The notes: generated from the letters alone by a model not told the origin. A stretch of 15,289 nt of DNA from Flavobacteria bacterium RIFCSPLOWO2_12_FULL_31_7 (GCA_001800945.1 MGWJ01000171.1:1-15289), one strand, 5' to 3'. Shown: positions 7,191 to 13,061, counted from the stretch's first letter. A program made the numbers and translations.

Positions 7191-7683
7191 AAAGCATTTT
7201 CTGCATGAAAACAGAATGTAACCAACGGTTAAATTTAAAACCAGTTTCTTTTAAAAAACCTGCTTTTTCAAACCCGAATTTTTCGTGAAAAACAATACTA
7301 CTTTCGTTCTCAGAATCAATAACGCCAATCATTGTATGTAAACCCTGCTTTTTCGCCAATGCGATTAATTCGGTTATTAGCATATTTCCAATTCCTTTTC
7401 CGATGTGGTTTTTATTAGCGTAAACAGAATGTTCTACAGTAAATTTATAAGCTTCTCTAAAACGAAATTCGCTATAATAACCAAAACCAATCACGACATT
7501 ATTCAGTTCCGCTACAATAATTGGAAAACCTTTTTGCAATTTATCTTCAAATATAGCTAATTGTTGTACTAAAGTTCGCGGTTGATAATCGTATAAAGCC
7601 ACACCGTTTAGAATTTGGTCGTTGATAATTTCTAAAATTGCTGGGCAATCTTCGGTTTGGTAACTACGAATTATAGGATTCAT
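7189..7683 (-). CDS. GNAT family N-acetyltransferase (phosphinothricin/amino acid acetyltransferase-like)
   Basis: 164-residue acetyl-CoA-dependent N-acetyltransferase. The sequence begins MNPIIRSYQTEDCPAILEI, a normal GNAT N-terminus, at the ATG complementary to 7681-7683. A 29-residue upstream extension of the frame is AT-rich, not family-like, and overlaps the spacer to menD, so I reject it. The acetyl-CoA loop is HIGKGIGNML (93-102), and the C-terminal part (VIDSENESSIVFHEKFGFEKAGFL, residues 121-144, then FNRWLHSVFMQ) is typical of the PAT/YncA (MnaT) branch. Members acetylate free amino acids such as methionine sulfone or phosphinothricin; the natural substrate here is not evident. It is a single-gene unit divergent from menD. 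Confidence 0.88.
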   Translation of the reverse strand: MNPIIRSYQTEDCPAILEIINDQILNGVALYDYQPRTLVQQLAIFEDKLQKGFPIIVAELNNVVIGFGYYSEFRFREAYKFTVEHSVYANKNHIGKGIGNMLITELIALAKKQGLHTMIGVIDSENESSIVFHEKFGFEKAGFLKETGFKFNRWLHSVFMQKML

Positions 7684-7734
7684 TATGAAGTATTTATTTG
7701 TGAGATAAAAGTATAAAAAATGTTGGTTATTTCG

Positions 7735-7742
7735 TAAATTTG
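7735..7742 (+). promoter_or_regulatory. -7 box for menD
   Basis: TAAATTTG matches TAnnTTTG and lies 31 bp before the TTG start at 7774. No clear -33 TTTG is seen at the usual spacing. The box is within the 90-bp GNAT/menD divergent spacer. Confidence 0.45.
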
Positions 7743-7773
7743 TAACTGAAAATTTAATTTCATATCTCATAAA

Positions 7774-9435
7774 TTGAAAGCCAATATCTACCCAAAAATA
7801 CCATTAGCGCAAGCTGTTATTGCCATTTTTCGTCAAAAGGAAATTCAGCATATTGTAATTTCTCCAGGTTCACGAAATGCACCATTAACTATCGGATTTA
7901 CTAATCAAGATAATTTCAAATGTTATAGTATTGCCGATGAACGTTGTGCAGCGTTTTTTGCTTTAGGTTTGGCACAGCAATTACAAAAACCTGTGGCAGT
8001 TGTTTGTACTTCAGGTTCGGCTTTATTAAATTATTATCCAGCTGTTGCTGAAGCGTTTTACAGTCAAATTCCTTTATTAGTAGTTTCTGCGGACAGACCG
8101 CAAAGTAAAATCGACATTGGAGACGGACAAACCATTCGTCAAGAAAATGTATTTGCGAATCATATCGTTTTTTCTGCCAATTTAACTGAAAATGCTTCTG
8201 AGAAAAATGACAATTTAATTTTTTCGGCAATTGAAACTGCCATTTCTCAAAAAGGTCCAGCGCATATTAATGTGCCTTTCGAAGAACCTTTATATGAAAC
8301 ACTTTTGGAACCCACTTATATTCCGAAAACGTTTGTTTCGAATAATGAAAAAGCAATATTTAATTTAGATGCGAAATTCGTTTCAGATTGGCAATCGTCT
8401 AAAAAGAAATTGATTTTAGTAGGTGAGTTGTTGCCCAATTCAATCGAACAAAAATATATTGAATTATTAGCACAAGATGAAAGTGTTCTAGTTTTGTTAG
8501 AAAAAACTTCAAATTTACATCATCCTACTTTTATTGATAGAATTGATACCTTAGTTACTACATTTTCAGAAGAAGATAAACTAAATTTTCAACCAGATAT
8601 TCTGTTAACTTTTGGTGGAATGGTGGTTTCTAAACGAATAAAAGCTTTGTTGAGAAGTTACAAACCGAAACAACATTGGCATGTTGATGAACTTCGAGCG
8701 TATGATACATTTGGTTGTTTATCGGAACATTTTCAAACGAACATTTCTAATTTTTTCAGTCAGATTTTCATTGAAAATCATACAACTGCATCAGAATATA
8801 ATTCCAATTTCCTAACCATTTGGAAGAACAGATTAGTGAAACACGATAATTATATTTCACTAATTCCGTTTTCAGATTTTAAGGTTTTCGATTTTTTGAG
8901 TAAGCATTTACCTGAGAATATTCAATTGCAAGTTAGTAATAGTTCGCCAATTCGTTACATACAATTAGTAAACATGAACCCTACAATTGAAGTATTTTGT
9001 AATCGAGGGACAAGTGGAATTGATGGCAGCACATCAACAGCAATTGGAGCGGCTGTTGCGAACCAAAAACCAACTATTTTAATTACGGGTGATATTAGTT
9101 TCTTGTATGATAGCAATGCGTTATGGAACAATTATATTCCAAAGAATTTTAAAATTATTTTAATTAATAATAGTGGTGGCGGCATTTTCAGAATTTTGCC
9201 TGGTCATCAAGAAAATGAAACATTTAATACTTTTTTCGAAACTTCGCATCATTTAACGGCGGAGCATTTGGCGAAAATGTATCAGTTTAAATATACTTCA
9301 GTTAAAGATGAAAATGAGTTAGAATTGGTTTGGAATTCTTTCATTTCAGACGAAACTGCTCCAGCTATTCTAGAAATTTTTACGCCAGAAAAAGTGAATA
9401 ATGCTATTTTGTTGGATTATTTTAAACAATTATAA
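7774..9435 (+). CDS. menD: 2-succinyl-5-enolpyruvyl-6-hydroxy-3-cyclohexene-1-carboxylate synthase MenD
   Basis: 553-residue thiamine-diphosphate enzyme that joins 2-oxoglutarate-derived succinic semialdehyde to isochorismate in menaquinone synthesis, the respiratory quinone of this phylum. The N-terminus is typical (IYPKIPLAQAVIAIF, HIVISPGSRNAPLTIGF at 27-43). Glu56 in ADERCAAFFALGLA is the expected ThDP-activating glutamate, TSGSALLNYYPAVAEA and VVSADRP follow, and the ThDP/Mg motif runs from GDISF (Asp440) to NNSGGGIF (Asn465-Asn466). Length equals that of E. coli MenD within a few residues. The start must be TTG 7774: an in-frame TGA lies at 7747-7749 and no ATG or GTG occurs between it and the conserved region. 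No other men gene adjoins it. Confidence 0.95.
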   Translation: MKANIYPKIPLAQAVIAIFRQKEIQHIVISPGSRNAPLTIGFTNQDNFKCYSIADERCAAFFALGLAQQLQKPVAVVCTSGSALLNYYPAVAEAFYSQIPLLVVSADRPQSKIDIGDGQTIRQENVFANHIVFSANLTENASEKNDNLIFSAIETAISQKGPAHINVPFEEPLYETLLEPTYIPKTFVSNNEKAIFNLDAKFVSDWQSSKKKLILVGELLPNSIEQKYIELLAQDESVLVLLEKTSNLHHPTFIDRIDTLVTTFSEEDKLNFQPDILLTFGGMVVSKRIKALLRSYKPKQHWHVDELRAYDTFGCLSEHFQTNISNFFSQIFIENHTTASEYNSNFLTIWKNRLVKHDNYISLIPFSDFKVFDFLSKHLPENIQLQVSNSSPIRYIQLVNMNPTIEVFCNRGTSGIDGSTSTAIGAAVANQKPTILITGDISFLYDSNALWNNYIPKNFKIILINNSGGGIFRILPGHQENETFNTFFETSHHLTAEHLAKMYQFKYTSVKDENELELVWNSFISDETAPAILEIFTPEKVNNAILLDYFKQL

Positions 9436-9549
9436 TTTTGAAGTAAACTTTTCTTTATTTAAGTTATCTAAGTTTTTTTAAAATGAGGACATTTAGCTAA
9501 ATTAAAGTTGCGATTTTACATGTTTAGATTTTATCATTAAATAATTATG

Positions 9550-9580
9550 TTTTAAGTAAAATTCTTTAAATTTTAAGTAA
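9550..9580 (+). repeat. Direct repeat upstream of the DUF2853 gene
   Basis: TTTTAAGTAA occurs at 9550-9559 and again at 9571-9580, 21 bp apart start to start, just upstream of the -7 box at 9588. A related ATTTAAGTTA lies near 9457. In such AT-rich DNA this could be chance; it could also be a binding site for a dimeric regulator. The rest of the 190-bp spacer 9436-9625 shows no RNA gene or hairpin that I can support. Confidence 0.3.
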
Positions 9581-9587
9581 TTTATTG

Positions 9588-9595
9588 TAAGTTTG
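9588..9595 (+). promoter_or_regulatory. -7 box for the DUF2853 gene
   Basis: TAAGTTTG matches TAnnTTTG and lies 30 bp before the ATG at 9626. The -33 region at the expected distance is TTTA, a poor match. Confidence 0.5.
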
Positions 9596-9625
9596 AAGGA
9601 TAACTAACTGAAAAAGTAAATAATT

Positions 9626-9967
9626 ATGGGTAAAAGAGATGAATTAATAGTTAAATATGCTTCAGATTTAAACGATAAATGTGGCGTAACTCCTAATATG
9701 GATTTATTGTATAAAGTAGTTATTGGTTGTGGCCCATCAATTTTTAATAAAGATGCAGCAACAGTATCAGGAACAGATGAAAAAGAATTAGCAACAGTAA
9801 AAAATAATTTTTTAATTAAGAAATTAGGCTTAAAAGACGACGCTGAATTAGATAAAGGGATTGATGCCGTGATTGAAAAATATGGTCGTTCTAATAAGAA
9901 TAAATATAGAGCAGTTGTTTACTATTTATTGGCGGTTCATTTCAAAAAAGAATCGGTTTACAAATAA
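9626..9967 (+). CDS. DUF2853 family protein
   Basis: 113-residue soluble protein with the DUF2853 signature: an N-terminal KRDELIVKYASDLNDKCG (residues 3-20), the central LLYKVVIGCGPSIFNKDAATVSGTD region (27-51), and a C-terminal IEKYGRSNKNKYRAVVYYLLAVHFKKE (83-109). No signal peptide or membrane segment is seen. The family is a small helical protein of unknown function found in several Gram-negative groups. The start follows a -7 box and a leader of about 22 nt, so it is probably transcribed alone rather than with menD 190 bp upstream. It converges on the VOC gene across a shared terminator. Confidence 0.85.
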   Translation: MGKRDELIVKYASDLNDKCGVTPNMDLLYKVVIGCGPSIFNKDAATVSGTDEKELATVKNNFLIKKLGLKDDAELDKGIDAVIEKYGRSNKNKYRAVVYYLLAVHFKKESVYK

Positions 9968-9976
9968 AAAATATAG

Positions 9977-10007
9977 AAAACCTGAATTTTCATTCCGGTT
10001 TTTTTTT
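9977..10007 (+). terminator. Intrinsic terminator between the DUF2853 and VOC genes
   Basis: AAAACCTGAAT (9977-9987) pairs with ATTCCGGTTTT (9992-10002) around a 4-nt loop TTTC, with one T-C mismatch, and nine T run from 9999 to 10007. It lies 9 bp after the DUF2853 stop and 3 bp before the VOC stop (10011). The A-run on the left makes weaker termination of the opposing transcript possible. Confidence 0.8.
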
Positions 10008-10010
10008 GTT

Positions 10011-10394
10011 TTAGATTTCGTATAGTTCGATAGGTAATTGATCTGGATCTTCGAAGAAAGTAAATCTTTTTTGGGTGAATTCGTCCATTCTAATCGGTTC
10101 TGTTTTGATATGATGTTGCGATAATTTTTCAATGGCATTTTCAATATGATCTACTTCAAAAGCCAAATGTCTCAAGCCACAAGCTTCTGGTTGTGAAACT
10201 CTTTTTGGTGGATTTGGAAAGGAGAACAATTCAATACAATAATTTCCATTTAAAGATAAATCAAGTTTGTAGGATTGTCTTTCTTCACGATATGCTTCTT
10301 GCGTGATTTCGAAACCTAAAATCTCTGTGTAAAAGTGTTTAGATTTTTCGTAATCCGAACAAATAATAGCAATATGATGAACTTTTTTTAGCAT
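10011..10394 (-). CDS. VOC family protein (YaeR/glyoxalase-like)
   Basis: 127-residue vicinal-oxygen-chelate protein related to lactoylglutathione lyase. The start MLKKVHHIAIICSDYEKS (ATG complementary to 10392-10394) is normal for the family; a 26-residue upstream extension would cross the promoter and the terminator of the neighbouring gene and is rejected. The four expected metal ligands are visible: His7 in VHHIAI, Glu55 in YCIELFSFP, His76 in GLRHLAFEV, and Glu123 in LPIELYE. The FEDPDQLPIELYE end and the PNPP...PEACGLRHLAFEV block resemble the YaeR/SMU1112c branch, whose substrate is unknown to me. It has its own -7 box (10432-10439). Confidence 0.85.
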   Translation of the reverse strand: MLKKVHHIAIICSDYEKSKHFYTEILGFEITQEAYREERQSYKLDLSLNGNYCIELFSFPNPPKRVSQPEACGLRHLAFEVDHIENAIEKLSQHHIKTEPIRMDEFTQKRFTFFEDPDQLPIELYEI

Positions 10395-10431
10395 TTTTAA
10401 TCTGTTTGATTCTTTTAGGCTGATAGATAAA

Positions 10432-10439
10432 CAAATATA
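10432..10439 (-). promoter_or_regulatory. -7 box for the VOC gene
   Basis: The minus strand reads TATATTTG, a perfect TAnnTTTG match, 37 bp before the VOC ATG. The expected -33 zone (about 10457-10466) falls inside the terminator hairpin of the preceding DUF1456 gene. Confidence 0.5.
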
Positions 10440-10452
10440 TAAATTTTGAACT

Positions 10453-10481
10453 AAAAAAATCCCCAATATCAATTGAGGATT
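10453..10481 (-). terminator. Intrinsic terminator of the DUF1456 gene
   Basis: On the minus strand AATCCTCAAT pairs with ATTGGGGATT (arms 10472-10481 and 10458-10467, one G-U pair) around a 4-nt loop, followed by a run of T (complement of A at 10453-10459). It starts 5 bp after the DUF1456 stop. Confidence 0.8.
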
Positions 10482-10486
10482 TCGTT

Positions 10487-10972
10487 TTATTTTTTACCGT
10501 CTTTAAATTTGAATTTTTCTACTGGATTTTGCTTGGCTGGCTTTTTGTCGTTGCCAAATTTGTTTTTCCCAAAAGCAGGTTTTTTATCTAATTTTTCTCC
10601 TGTTTTCGGTTTGAATTCTTTTTTCTCACCGTCTTTTACAACAGGTTTTTTATCGCCACTTCTAGGTTTATATTGTGTTTTGCTTGGTGTTCTTTCCGTT
10701 TGTGTTTCATAATTCTTGTGAGATTTAATTACCTCACGTGGGTTTTTTGGGTTTTCCTTCGTACCACGTAAATGAATAATTAAACCGTTTAAGAAATTAC
10801 GCAACACTTGATCACCACATTCCATAAAATTAGGATGGTTATCTGCACGAAAAATATCACCTAATTCTCCTTTAGACATTTTGAAATCTACTAGGTTTAA
10901 AATTTCAACTATTTGGTCGTCACGTAATTGTAATGCTACACGTAGTTTTTTGAAGATATCGTTATTGTTCAT
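10487..10972 (-). CDS. DUF1456 (YehS-like) protein with lysine-rich C-terminal tail
   Basis: 161-residue protein. Residues 2-70 form one DUF1456 unit (NNNDIFKKLRVALQLRDDQIV..., then HPNFMECGDQVLRNFLNGLIIHLRG), which resembles, as I recall it, the second of the two repeats in E. coli YehS. Instead of another repeat, residues 71-161 are a low-complexity tail rich in Lys, Pro and Gly; 21 of the last 61 residues are lysine. Such a tail should be disordered and positively charged, and could contact RNA, DNA or ribosomes. Function of the family is unknown to me. No signal peptide. It lies between the esterase and VOC genes on the same strand, with its own terminator; no good -7 box was found upstream. 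Confidence 0.85.
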   Translation of the reverse strand: MNNNDIFKKLRVALQLRDDQIVEILNLVDFKMSKGELGDIFRADNHPNFMECGDQVLRNFLNGLIIHLRGTKENPKNPREVIKSHKNYETQTERTPSKTQYKPRSGDKKPVVKDGEKKEFKPKTGEKLDKKPAFGKNKFGNDKKPAKQNPVEKFKFKDGKK

Positions 10973-11005
10973 GTTTTAGATTTATAAGGTTATGAGTTTA
11001 AAAGG

Positions 11006-11020
11006 CTAAAAGACTTTTAG
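11006..11020 (-). terminator. Weak hairpin at the esterase stop codon
   Basis: CTAAAAG (11006-11012) and CTTTTAG (11014-11020) form a near-perfect palindrome that includes the esterase TAA (11017-11019). On the minus strand a T-rich stretch follows. The 1-nt centre means a shorter real stem, so this is only a tentative terminator. Confidence 0.25.
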
Positions 11021-11811
11021 AAAAGCCAAAGATACGCTTTTGCAAACGCATTTCGCCATAATTTTTCGTTATGTTCGCCACCTTTTATAATTACAGATTT
11101 ATTCAGTTTCTTGCATTCGCATCGCTTCGAATTGATTAAGGTTTCCATTTCGGTCATATCTGTCACCATGGCACCATCGTCTTCTTTATCGCCACAAAGC
11201 AAATAAACCTTGGTGTTGAAATTTGGTGTATTTTCCATTTTTTGAAATATTTCTTCTTTATTAATCCAGAAAGCAGGTGAGAAGCAACCCACTTTTCCGA
11301 AAACAGCAGGGTATTTTAAAGCGGCATAAAAAGAAACCAATCCGCCGAGTGAACTTCCCCAAATGCAAGTATTTTTGGCATTTGTTTTGGTTCTGTAAGT
11401 CGAATCAATTTGTGATTTTAACGTTTTTACAATGAAATCTAGATAAGCATCTGCATTTCCGCCACCACGTTTTTCATTTTTAAATGGAGTTAATTCTTCC
11501 AATCGTTTCTCATTTCCATGTTCGATACCAATTACAATGACTTTAGCTTTCAAACTATCTAAAGTTTCATCAATATTCCATTCTCCAGCAAAAGAAGCTT
11601 CTTTATCAAATAAATTTTGTGCATCGTGCATATAAATTACAGGATATTTTTTGTTAGATTTTTCGTAATTTAAAGGCAAATACACCCAGATTTTCTTTTT
11701 AGTTTGCAATTGTGGTGCCTCAATTTCAAATGTGGAATATCGGTTTTGAGCTTCAGTTTGATTTATAGAAAACAAAAAAAGTGCTAATAAAAGGCTTAAA
11801 AATCGGATCAT
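11017..11811 (-). CDS. Secreted alpha/beta-hydrolase (esterase D / PF00756-like)
   Basis: 264-residue protein with a signal peptide (residues 1-21, ...SINQTEAQ). The mature part has the putative-esterase fold: IWVYLPLNYEKSNKKYPVIYMHDAQNLFD (41-69), VIVIGIEHGNEKRLEELTPF (91-110), the nucleophile elbow WGSSLGGLVSFYAALKYP (151-168, Ser154), LLCGDKEDDG (204-213) supplying the likely acid, and GGEHNEKLW (244-252) with catalytic His247. Known relatives include ferri-siderophore (enterobactin) esterases, feruloyl esterases and predicted carbohydrate esterases; the substrate cannot be read from the sequence. It is divergent from the TerB-like gene with only 41 bp between start codons. Confidence 0.88.
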   Translation of the reverse strand: MIRFLSLLLALFLFSINQTEAQNRYSTFEIEAPQLQTKKKIWVYLPLNYEKSNKKYPVIYMHDAQNLFDKEASFAGEWNIDETLDSLKAKVIVIGIEHGNEKRLEELTPFKNEKRGGGNADAYLDFIVKTLKSQIDSTYRTKTNAKNTCIWGSSLGGLVSFYAALKYPAVFGKVGCFSPAFWINKEEIFQKMENTPNFNTKVYLLCGDKEDDGAMVTDMTEMETLINSKRCECKKLNKSVIIKGGEHNEKLWRNAFAKAYLWLF

Positions 11812-11815
11812 TTTT

Positions 11816-11823
11816 TATATTTG
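11816..11823 (+). promoter_or_regulatory. -7 box for the TerB-like gene
   Basis: TATATTTG matches TAnnTTTG and lies 29 bp before the ATG at 11853. It begins 5 bp from the esterase start codon (11809-11811), so the promoter's upstream part overlaps the esterase coding sequence. No clear -33 TTTG. Confidence 0.5.
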
Positions 11824-11852
11824 AAGAATATATTATAAAAGTAAGAATTTTG

Positions 11853-12254
11853 ATGGAAACTACTCAAGAAAAAATAAGTTTGTTAAAAGAAATGATTGCA
11901 TTTGCTTTGATTGACGGCGAATTGCATGACAGAGAATATGATTTTATTGAGATTGTTGCCTATGAATTAGGAGTGGATAAAGAAACATTACATAAGCTAT
12001 ATGAAAATAAAGGAGAAGTGAATGTTATTAAAGATGAATTGAATAGAATTTGTCAGTTTTACCGTTTGGCTTTATTGATGCGTTGTGATGATATCTTACA
12101 CGAAAGAGAAAGAATTAAAATCAACGAAATCGGAATTAATATGGGTTTAGATCCGTATGCAATGAAACGTGCCTTACAACTTATTGAAGATTCTCCCAAC
12201 CACATGATTGACGGGGAAACTTTGATTAAATTGTTTAGTGAACAGTTGAATTAG
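11853..12254 (+). CDS. TerB family protein (tellurite resistance B-like)
   Basis: 133-residue all-helical protein with the TerB/DjlA-N fold. Two acidic half-sites typical of the family are visible: LIDGELHDREYDFIE (residues 19-33) and CDDILHERERIKINEIGINMGLD (78-100). The family is widespread and most members have no proven link to tellurite; the acidic loops may bind a metal. No signal peptide. The start at 11853 is chosen over an upstream ATG at 11781, because that extension would run back through the promoter and over the start of the divergent esterase gene. It converges on the GyrI-like gene; a repeat-filled spacer follows. Confidence 0.75.
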   Translation: METTQEKISLLKEMIAFALIDGELHDREYDFIEIVAYELGVDKETLHKLYENKGEVNVIKDELNRICQFYRLALLMRCDDILHERERIKINEIGINMGLDPYAMKRALQLIEDSPNHMIDGETLIKLFSEQLN

Positions 12255-12260
12255 TTTTAA

Positions 12261-12337
12261 GAGCCAAGTAAAAAGTAAAAAGAGCCAAGTAAAAAGTAAA
12301 AAGAGCCAGGTAAAAAGTAAAAAGAGTCAAGTAAAAT
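12261..12337 (+). repeat. 21-bp tandem repeat made of three 7-bp units
   Basis: Seven bases after the TerB-like stop begins a tandem array of period 21. Each unit is one GAGCCAA followed by two GTAAAAA. Units start at 12261, 12282, 12303 (with one change, GAGCCAG) and 12324 (partial: GAGTCAA, GTAAAAT). In all, 11 consecutive heptamers fill exactly 77 bp. It cannot be read through from the upstream gene because TAG and TAA precede it. Confidence 0.9.
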
Positions 12338-12338
12338 A

Positions 12339-12366
12339 GATTTGCAAAATTGGATTTACGATTTAC
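12339..12366 (+). repeat. 7-bp array of GATTTAC
   Basis: Four units in 7-bp register: GATTTGC (12339), AAAATTG (12346, degenerate), GATTTAC (12353) and GATTTAC (12360). It directly follows the 21-bp array with a 1-bp shift. From 12367 to 12434 the spacer is plain AT-rich DNA in which I see nothing definite. Confidence 0.6.
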
Positions 12367-12434
12367 AAAATATTTAGTTTTTAAAAATTAATACCAAATT
12401 TATTATTCTAGAAATTAAATTTTTTCTAAATCTT

Positions 12435-12510
12435 GAAAACTGCGACTGAAAACTACTTCCGAACACTGCGACTGAATACTACTTCCGAACACTGCGACTG
12501 AATACTAAAT
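12435..12510 (+). repeat. 26-bp tandem repeat ending in the stop codon of the GyrI-like gene
   Basis: Units start at 12435, 12461 and 12487. Each runs GAACACTGCG, then ACTGAATACT, then ACTTCC (first copy: GAAAACTGCG and ACTGAAAACT). The third copy keeps the first 20 bases and then continues AAAT, and it contains the minus-strand TAG (12505-12507). Its shorter words (ACTGAAT, ACTACTT, CCGAAC, ACTGCG) are 7 or 6 bp long, and GAACACTG and CTGAATACT recur in the hairpin at 7168-7185. Confidence 0.9.
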
Positions 12511-12981
12511 AATAGGAATCCAAATTTCTTCTTCGCTTTCTGGGTTTTCGTGACCTAAATAATTATCGCCTAACACTTCAAAATGCGGTTTGTTGTCTAA
12601 TTGAAAACCTGAATTTGGTAACCATTCTGTGTAAATATATTGTGCTGTTTTGGCAAACATTTCTGTATTTCCTTTGTGGAGAAAAACGGCGTATTTTCCA
12701 CTAGGGATTTCTAGTTTTTCAAACCCTTCAGGAATGTTTTCAAAATTTTTAACTTCTACAGCAGCCCATTTTGTAAAAATTGTTTCTGGAGTGAAATTCG
12801 TAAAATAATCTTCAGGATAATTTTGTAAGGAAAATAAATCTGCACTTACAGCGTTTTTAATTTCTTTTAATCGAGGCATAAATAATTGCCAAATGGTTTG
12901 AGTTTGATTGTCTAATAAAGACATTTCAATGGAATATCCAATAAGTTTTTTGGCTGGTATGCTTACGATTTTTGGTGTCAT
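12505..12981 (-). CDS. GyrI-like / AraC effector-binding domain protein
   Basis: 158-residue stand-alone ligand-binding domain of the GyrI-like (SOUL/AraE_bind) superfamily. The family pattern is visible: PKIVSIPAKKLIGYSIEMSL (residues 3-22), FTKWAAVEVKNFENIPEGFEKLEIPSGKYAVFLHKG (69-104), YIYTEWLPNSGFQLDNKPHFEVLGDNY (115-141) and the acidic EEEIWIPI end. There is no DNA-binding domain, so it may bind small hydrophobic molecules, hydrolyse them, or act as an inhibitor; nothing here decides. It has its own -7 box just behind the terminator of the YdcH-like gene. Its stop lies inside a 26-bp repeat array, so the last codons abut repeat DNA. Confidence 0.85.
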   Translation of the reverse strand: MTPKIVSIPAKKLIGYSIEMSLLDNQTQTIWQLFMPRLKEIKNAVSADLFSLQNYPEDYFTNFTPETIFTKWAAVEVKNFENIPEGFEKLEIPSGKYAVFLHKGNTEMFAKTAQYIYTEWLPNSGFQLDNKPHFEVLGDNYLGHENPESEEEIWIPII

Positions 12982-12997
12982 AGTATAAAATAAAATT

Positions 12998-13005
12998 CAA
13001 ATATA
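12998..13005 (-). promoter_or_regulatory. -7 box for the GyrI-like gene
   Basis: The minus strand reads TATATTTG (TAnnTTTG), 16 bp before the ATG. Its first base also ends the T-tract of the upstream terminator, so the -33 zone lies in that hairpin. Confidence 0.5.
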
Positions 13006-13037
13006 AAAAAATCCTTGTAAATGGGTTTTACAAGGAT
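13005..13037 (-). terminator. Intrinsic terminator of the YdcH-like gene
   Basis: A perfect 11-bp stem (ATCCTTGTAAA 13011-13021 with TTTACAAGGAT 13027-13037) around a 5-nt loop. On the minus strand it runs straight into a T-tract (complement of A at 13005-13010). It lies 24 bp after the YdcH-like stop. Confidence 0.88.
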
Positions 13038-13061
13038 TCTATCAAAATAAAAAAGACGTAA

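Noticed and set aside
7189..7683. Antibiotic or herbicide resistance determinant
   Set aside because: The GNAT resembles the broad PAT/YncA branch, but nothing in the sequence or context (no mobile element) supports a resistance role.
7684..7770. 29-residue N-terminal extension of the GNAT protein
   Set aside because: It overlaps the menD promoter spacer, is not GNAT-like, and an ATG at 7683 gives the normal family N-terminus.
7916..8230. Minus-strand ORF of 104 codons inside menD
   Set aside because: Antisense shadow of conserved MenD coding sequence, without promoter or recognisable protein features.
10395..10472. 26-residue extension of the VOC protein
   Set aside because: It would cross the -7 box and the terminator hairpin of the preceding gene.
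11781..11852. 24-residue extension of the TerB-like protein
   Set aside because: It overlaps the divergent esterase start and the -7 box at 11816-11823.
11853..12254. Tellurite resistance operon
   Set aside because: Only a lone TerB-like domain protein is present; no terC, terD or related genes adjoin it.
12261..12510. Possible CRISPR array
   Set aside because: The repeats are directly tandem (periods 21 and 26) with no unique spacers between them, and no cas gene is near.
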